Shown here in pieces: positions 59,201 through 64,000 of a DNA stretch of 64,000 nt (position 1 is the stretch's first letter; the number at the start of each line of letters is the position of its first letter). The translations under genes were made by a program, and so were the position numbers. Source of the DNA: Alnus glutinosa (lineage: Eukaryota > Streptophyta > Magnoliopsida > Fagales > Betulaceae); the NCBI RefSeq assembly GCF_958979055.1, contig NC_084888.1, positions 31,370,804-31,434,803 on the forward strand. The letters run 5' to 3'. Under the pieces are notes generated by a model, which saw only the letters and a list, made by a program, of their open reading frames with translations, did no database searches and was not told where the DNA came from.

Positions 59201-61821
59201 AACCAATCAGACACTGTCTTCATTTTGGAGACTATGTCCTAACTTATTCATAATGTGCTGCCTTCATCAGTGGTTCATCAACCAGAAAGCAAAATGATTG
59301 CAAGAATCAGGCAGATACACTGTCAAGCGATGATGGAAACTAAGAACCTCTTCCAACTGACAAAATTGCGGAACAAATATAACCCTAGAAAACAGAGCCT
59401 ATGCATCCAAGCTACCACTACTATGAAAAACTTTCAATCGACATACCAACGGCTGATACATACTAGATCTCTGTGCACTTCGTTAGAAGATTGTCAAAGA
59501 ATGGAGTAAATAGATGAAACAATCTGTGAATATACCAGCTGTGAGTACCCAAAGTCCAGATTTGAACAGATTCAGCAGCTCAGGCAGCCAGAAGATGCAC
59601 TTCGCTACAAACTCTTGTTTTCGTTAATGTTCTGGTCTTCAAACAAGAACTAGGGGGCTCGTTCAGATAATGGAGTCAGTAATCCAATCATTACTACCAT
59701 GTTATGAAGAATCGATATTTAGTCTAGATGTCAGTACAGATTCAGACATCTGAGCAATCCATCCAATATGAGTAAACATGAAAAAACAGTTTAATATGTT
59801 TAGTCAACCAAATGGATAATCTGGAAGTTTCCCAAATACAAAAACCTAATATGAGATGGCAAAAACTGAGATTGATGGTTCAAGGACTCTTCAAAAGAAC
59901 CATAAAACTTAAATTTGCTTAGACAGTAAAGCCCAAGGTATGATCCATCCACCCAATTCAAGCCATGCTGAAAGAGCAGCGATGAAGTTACCCACTAAAA
60001 ACGGAGACATTAACTTTACGTAACAGCAAATATATATAGAAGTTCAGACTGATCCAAACAGAACCTCAAAGAACAAGTGTCAAAAGCAGGAACCGTGGAC
60101 ACCACAAGATGCACTAGCAGATAAGAGGATCCCATTCCCATCCAAAAGCAATTACTACCTCAGATAAACTGCAGCATCGTGTATTATGAAACAAAATTTG
60201 ATTCCAAACTTTCGGACCATTGTAGATGTGACCTCAATCAAATTACAATTAAAATTGAATACATCTCTAGCTGGAAAGCATATTGGCCAGCCAGGAAAAT
60301 GCTTTTTAAAGGAAGAGAGTTATGTTGTAAAGGTGGCAGATGAGAGTTTTTTTTTTTTTTTTTTCCCACCATAGCTGCGTAAGACTGAGAAGCAAAGAAG
60401 ATCGAAGGACTAGCTAACAGGTGAATCGCCGATACGAAAATCAAACTGATGCGGATCACCATTGTTTCAAATCCATAAAAGAAAATAAGGACACTATCCA
60501 GTAGAAAAACTCTTTTCTCATAAAACCTTTGATATTCAAGATTTAGACTTACTAGTGTAAAATTTGGGAGAACCAATAAATAAACCAGGTGCATCTCCTT
60601 TCATTTGGCTAAAACAAAAAGTCCTTCAAGCGAATGAATGAAGATACCACGATCAAACTACAATCATTTTATGACTCCAGTTTGTCACCCACAAAATCCA
60701 GAAAGAATTTCTGTAAGCTCTGCAACTGTGCTTCTCAAATTTTGCCACATCATGTGATTTGTCTGCCAGTAAATACACCAATATATCCATTCCAAATTTA
60801 TGACTGTCTTATGGATCCCAACCGCATATCCAAAAACCATCTTTCATTTGAATACTTCCTGGCTTGGAAATTTTAAAATAACATTCTGATTAATCTAATC
60901 ACAAAAAATGATATTCAGGTTCAGCAACTTGAATGCAACCACTCTGACCAAAACATCTCTAAAAAGATCCATCTACAATATCTCAGAAGATTGTGACCGT
61001 CATTCCCAAAAAAAAAAAAGAAACAAATGAGGAAATTAATATTATGAAGAGAAAGAAGAAGGAAGGAAAATTATTTACTAAAACGAACAACAACAGCAAC
61101 ATAAAAAATCATACATTACTGCTAATAAATTTGTGGGAATTTGGGGCACAGGCATACGATTTATTTCAAAGAAGAATAAAATCATTCCTAAACTAATCTC
61201 TCTAATCACCCATCTTAAAATGGGAAGGGGTGCCCAAATAAGGAAGCTATTCACCTAAATCATGACCATGAGTTGCACTAATAGAATCATAGACATGCAA
61301 TGGCTTAATGCTTCCGAGCTAATCTGAAAAACCCACATAAAAGAAACAGATCTCACTCTTCACAGGCAAAAACACGTTTCGTGATTGTAATGCAACTTCA
61401 ATCAACCTAAATCCCGCAATAGAGAAAAACACAACCACAATGTTTTACAAGTGACCTAAAAAAAAAGTTTTCACGAGCATATAAGAGATTGCAAACATAT
61501 ACGCTACACTGAGACTAAAAGGAGCAATAATGCAAAGCAATCATCGAAATTTCAACTTCCCCTCTTTCTTCTTTTCTAATAAAACAACTTGGCCACAATT
61601 GCACATCAAATTGGAATTCGAAATCCTATCCTTTCGTTTTCCTACAATTTCTCAGCAACCAAACTGAGAACAATAACAAATCACGAACAGAAATCAATAG
61701 AAAATGGTACCTGACATTCGACAATTTTGCCGAATCGATCGAAAGCATGGTGGAGCTGTCGCTCCGTGACGTTCCACGACAACCCTCCAACAAATATCCG
61801 GTTCTCTTCCTTCCCAGCCAT
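56240..61821 (-). CDS. RZ1: RZ-1-type glycine-rich RNA-binding protein, three coding exons, 281 aa
   Basis: Coding exons are 61821-61711 (37 codons), 57192-56699 and 56480-56240; all junctions are GT-AG and the total is 846 nt. The N-terminus, [20 protein letters not shown], is an RRM with RNP2 IFVGGL (9-14) and RNP1 RGFGFITY (48-55). A CCHC zinc knuckle follows (Cys122, Cys125, His130, Cys135), then a Gly/Arg/Asp/Tyr-rich tail with repeated DRY units ending [11 protein letters not shown] plus one zinc knuckle plus this tail defines the plant RZ-1 family. Arabidopsis RZ-1B and RZ-1C are nuclear, bind SR proteins and assist splicing. Which paralogue this is cannot be settled here. The first coding intron is 4.5 kb (57193-61710) and carries a LINE relic. 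Splice sites are read by eye; the intact frame and complete domain support them. Confidence 0.93.
57420..58088 (+). mobile_element. Internally deleted LINE inside RZ-1 intron 1
   Basis: Plus-strand frames (with shifts) show the L1-type endonuclease motifs GDFN (about 57480), [10 protein letters not shown] (about 57597) and [12 protein letters not shown] (about 57690), then [12 protein letters not shown]. Most of the reverse transcriptase is missing. The 3' end reads cttgtatacttcgtgaactt ... taataaatctcgtttactta then tcaaaaagaaaaaag (58075-58088), a typical plant LINE tail. It is antisense to the host gene. Confidence 0.7.
60347..60364. repeat. T run in RZ-1 intron 1
   Basis: About 18 T residues. 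The rest of the intron (58089-61710) shows no other feature I can support. Confidence 0.8.
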
Positions 61822-61850
61822 CAATCTCTCTCACGCACCGAAAACAATTG

Positions 61851-61976
61851 CTGAAAGAACAACGTAAATTCGACGAACATTCAACAGAGAGTGACGTGTA
61901 ACGAAAACCCTAAGTCCTGTTTGCTTGCCAGGAAAAGAAAATAAAAAATTGGAAGCCGAAAGGGAATGGTGCTCAC
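61851..61976 (-). other. Predicted 5'UTR intron of RZ-1
   Basis: Minus strand has gactgag|gtgagc at 61976 and ttctttcag|caattg at 61851, 30 nt upstream of the ATG. Both sites match plant consensus. Common in genes for RNA-binding proteins and often expression-enhancing. Confidence 0.6.
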
Positions 61977-62089
61977 CTCAGTCTCTGCGACTGTGTCGTA
62001 CGGATCGACGAGTCGCTCGGTACCCAAATGAAGCGTGTATTTTAGTAGAGTAATTTGTGAGCTTCGACTATTTTGGGGGGTTTTGAACG

Positions 62090-62098
62090 AAACCCTAG
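62090..62098. promoter_or_regulatory. Telo-box near the RZ-1 transcription start
   Basis: aaacccta(g) on the plus strand; a second, aaaccctaa, lies in the 5'UTR intron (61905-61913). Telo-boxes are frequent near the starts of plant translation- and RNA-related genes. Confidence 0.45.
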
Positions 62099-62410
62099 AG
62101 ACGGTACAAGGACTTGGATCGGGGTTCGCTGTTTAGGTTGCACCTTTGGAATTTTTAAAGTTAATTAGGGGTATTAAAGTACAATCATTGGGAAGCGAAA
62201 CACAGGTGTCATGCCCAAGAACATGGATGGCAGAAAAGGTCGGTTTACTCGCTTCATCATTCATGGGCCGGCAAAACTTCGGGAAAAAAATTCAAGGGCC
62301 CACCAAGCCATAATTTGTTAGGCGCTTGTTAAGATTTGGGAACCTATTCATAAAATTTAAAAATAAATAAATAAGAATTGGAAACAACATTGAATAAATA
62401 ACAAATTATA

Positions 62411-62578
62411 CAATTTTCTGAATGAGAGGTGATTTCCGTACATCACATGTATAACAAGTGTACAACACCCCTCTCACATGGGGTGGGCTCCACAGTGTGT
62501 AGGGCCCACCCCATGTGAGAGAGGTGTTGTACATTTGTTGTACATGTGATGTACATTTATCATTTTCCTTTCTGAATT
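62411..62578. mobile_element. MITE hairpin upstream of RZ-1
   Basis: Near-perfect arms: left gtacatcacatgtataacaa ... ctctcacatggggtgggc, right gcccaccccatgtgagagag ... ttgttgtacatgtgatgtac. Outer pairing extends to ttctgaat and its partner near 62575. Loop under 20 nt. Confidence 0.7.
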
Positions 62579-62649
62579 GTAGCCTCTAAAAAATTATATT
62601 TGTCCTTTTATCAAGCACATTTTTTTTTATTAATGTTATTAAGAAAGTA

Positions 62650-63770
62650 ATTCGTCTGTTAGATGCAAACAAAAAGCTCCAAATTTGCTCTGGTTTCTTT
62701 CGGCGATTTTTCCTCTGAAGGCAAATATCGTGTGTTTCCTTTGCGGGAGAGGGAGGCTCTTCGTCTCCCTCTCCCGGTGGTGTGTTTCCTTTGTTAGTGG
62801 TTAGTTCCTCAGCTTTTAGAGCTGTAGGGTTTTTGTTCCCCCGGTTTGATCCAGTTGGGGTTGTTGTTCACCTAGCCCTTGGGCTATGGTGGTTTGTGAT
62901 TTGTTTGGCTCAGGCATTAAGCCCCAACGCTCGTTGTTCCGGTTGGGAGAGTGGCCGGTTTGTGTGTCGTAGTCGGAGTGTTTTTGGCCGGTCTCTTCTT
63001 GTTTTTATTCTGATTTTTGATGCCAGATCTATGCATGTCCACCGATTTCTACTACACACGCGCCCCTCAGCCGAGTTCTCCGTCGCCGTCTGCTCCTGCT
63101 GCCGGTCGCACAGGTCACGCCGTTTGTCGGAGTTCGGCGCGTAGCCTGCACGCGCCAGAGAGTCCTCTGCTCTTTGGTGCGCGTGACGGCCACGTTCCGT
63201 GATTTTCGGGCCTTGCACGGTGGGGATGGGGCCTCCGGCTGCTGATCTTCGGCTGGGTGGTACTGGTGATGGCGCGTGTTACCCACGCGCCGTCGTCTTC
63301 GGCGGAGTCCTCCTCTGTATTTTCTGCCGGCACCGTTGCGATGGTGTTTCCTGCTTGGGTCTTCTGTTTCGGTTTACCTCAGTAATTTTTAGACATTATG
63401 GGACTGTTTGATGGTTTTTTTGCTAGATCTGCCTTTTTTCTTTGTAATCGGTTGTGCTTTATTGTTTAAAGAGGCTTAAAGATTACTTCTTGTAATGTTT
63501 ATTTATTATTTAGGTAGCTGTTGTTTATGTATATTCTTGATCTTTCTCACAGTCTATCTTATTTGATAGGCTGTTTTAAGTCAGGTTTTCCTGACTTAGT
63601 GGGTGGAGTTTCTATATCTCTAGTCACAGTAATGCCTACGGGTAGTGGTTTTTGCCTTCGGGCATGTATGAGTTCCTATTGTATTTCTATTGGCCTTTGG
63701 TCAGCTGTATTCCCTTTTGGGGCTCATATTCAGTAATGAAATCTTCAGTTTCTTTTCAAAAAAAAAAAAA
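62650..63770 (+). mobile_element. GC-rich poly(A) retroelement with target duplication (about 1.1 kb)
   Basis: aagaaagta occurs at 62641-62649 and again right after the A tail (63769-63777). The insert is much more GC-rich than the surroundings at 62740-63330, becomes T-rich, and ends gtaatgaaatcttcagttt then an A run (63758-63770). This is the structure of a non-LTR retroelement, perhaps the 5'UTR and 3' end of a LINE with its coding part lost, or a processed transcript. ORFs of up to 120 codons on both strands show no known domain. Confidence 0.55.
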
Positions 63771-63777
63771 GAAAGTA

Positions 63778-64000
63778 TGTAAAAAAACCTATGCTATTAA
63801 AAAAAATTGTAATTCCCGTATACTAAGTGATACATGTTCTGTCACGTTTTTAGAGGCTAACCTACAACCCAATTTAATGAAAATTTTCGTCTATAACAAA
63901 ATCAAACCATCTTTTTTATGCCAATGCAATCCAACAAATCATTTTTAAATAACTGAATTTGGCCCCTCTCTTCACCATTTTACACAAACAAAATTGCCCA
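63778..64000. other. Right window end, nothing seen
   Basis: AT-rich, no features. Confidence 0.5.

Overview
This window is nuclear DNA from a flowering plant, almost certainly a eudicot and possibly a woody one. The evidence is GT-AG introns, an AT-rich background, long A/T runs and microsatellites, many small transposable-element relics, and proteins of plant-specific families. I cannot name the species.

The main content is a dispersed tandem array of nodulin-like major facilitator superfamily (MFS) membrane transporters of the NFD4-like type. There are six copies, here called A to F. A (1-1429, minus) runs off the left edge and is broken by a premature stop. B (10792-12663, minus) has one 87-nt intron. 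C (18147-19877, minus), D (28371-30113, plus) and F (45095-46897, minus) are single-exon. E (31584-33754, minus) has one 293-nt intron at a different place from B. D is the only copy on the plus strand: it is divergent from C and convergent with E. A and B are a young pair from an 11.2-kb-spaced segmental duplication. They share substitutions at positions that C, D, E and F all keep.

The right end holds a different gene: a glycine-rich RNA-binding protein of the RZ-1 type (RRM, one CCHC zinc knuckle, Gly/Arg/Asp-rich tail). It has three coding exons over 56240-61821 on the minus strand, a 4.5-kb first coding intron that contains a deleted LINE, and a 5'UTR intron. The transporters and RZ-1 look like unrelated neighbours.

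Between the genes, the sequence is mostly transposon debris. I could delimit a TRIM with terminal repeats, primer-binding-like site and target-site duplication (9851-10101), a hAT-like element with an 8-bp duplication (3458-4432), a PIF/Harbinger-like element with TTA duplications (35422-36408), and a Pack-type inverted-repeat element (42229-43018). There is also a tRNA-derived SINE (about 16970-17168), LINE RNase H relics (26495-27045 and 40050-40761), LTR-like remnants, about a dozen hairpin MITEs, and a GC-rich poly(A) retroelement with direct repeats (62650-63770). No CRISPR, bacterial, organellar, rRNA or functional tRNA sequence was seen.
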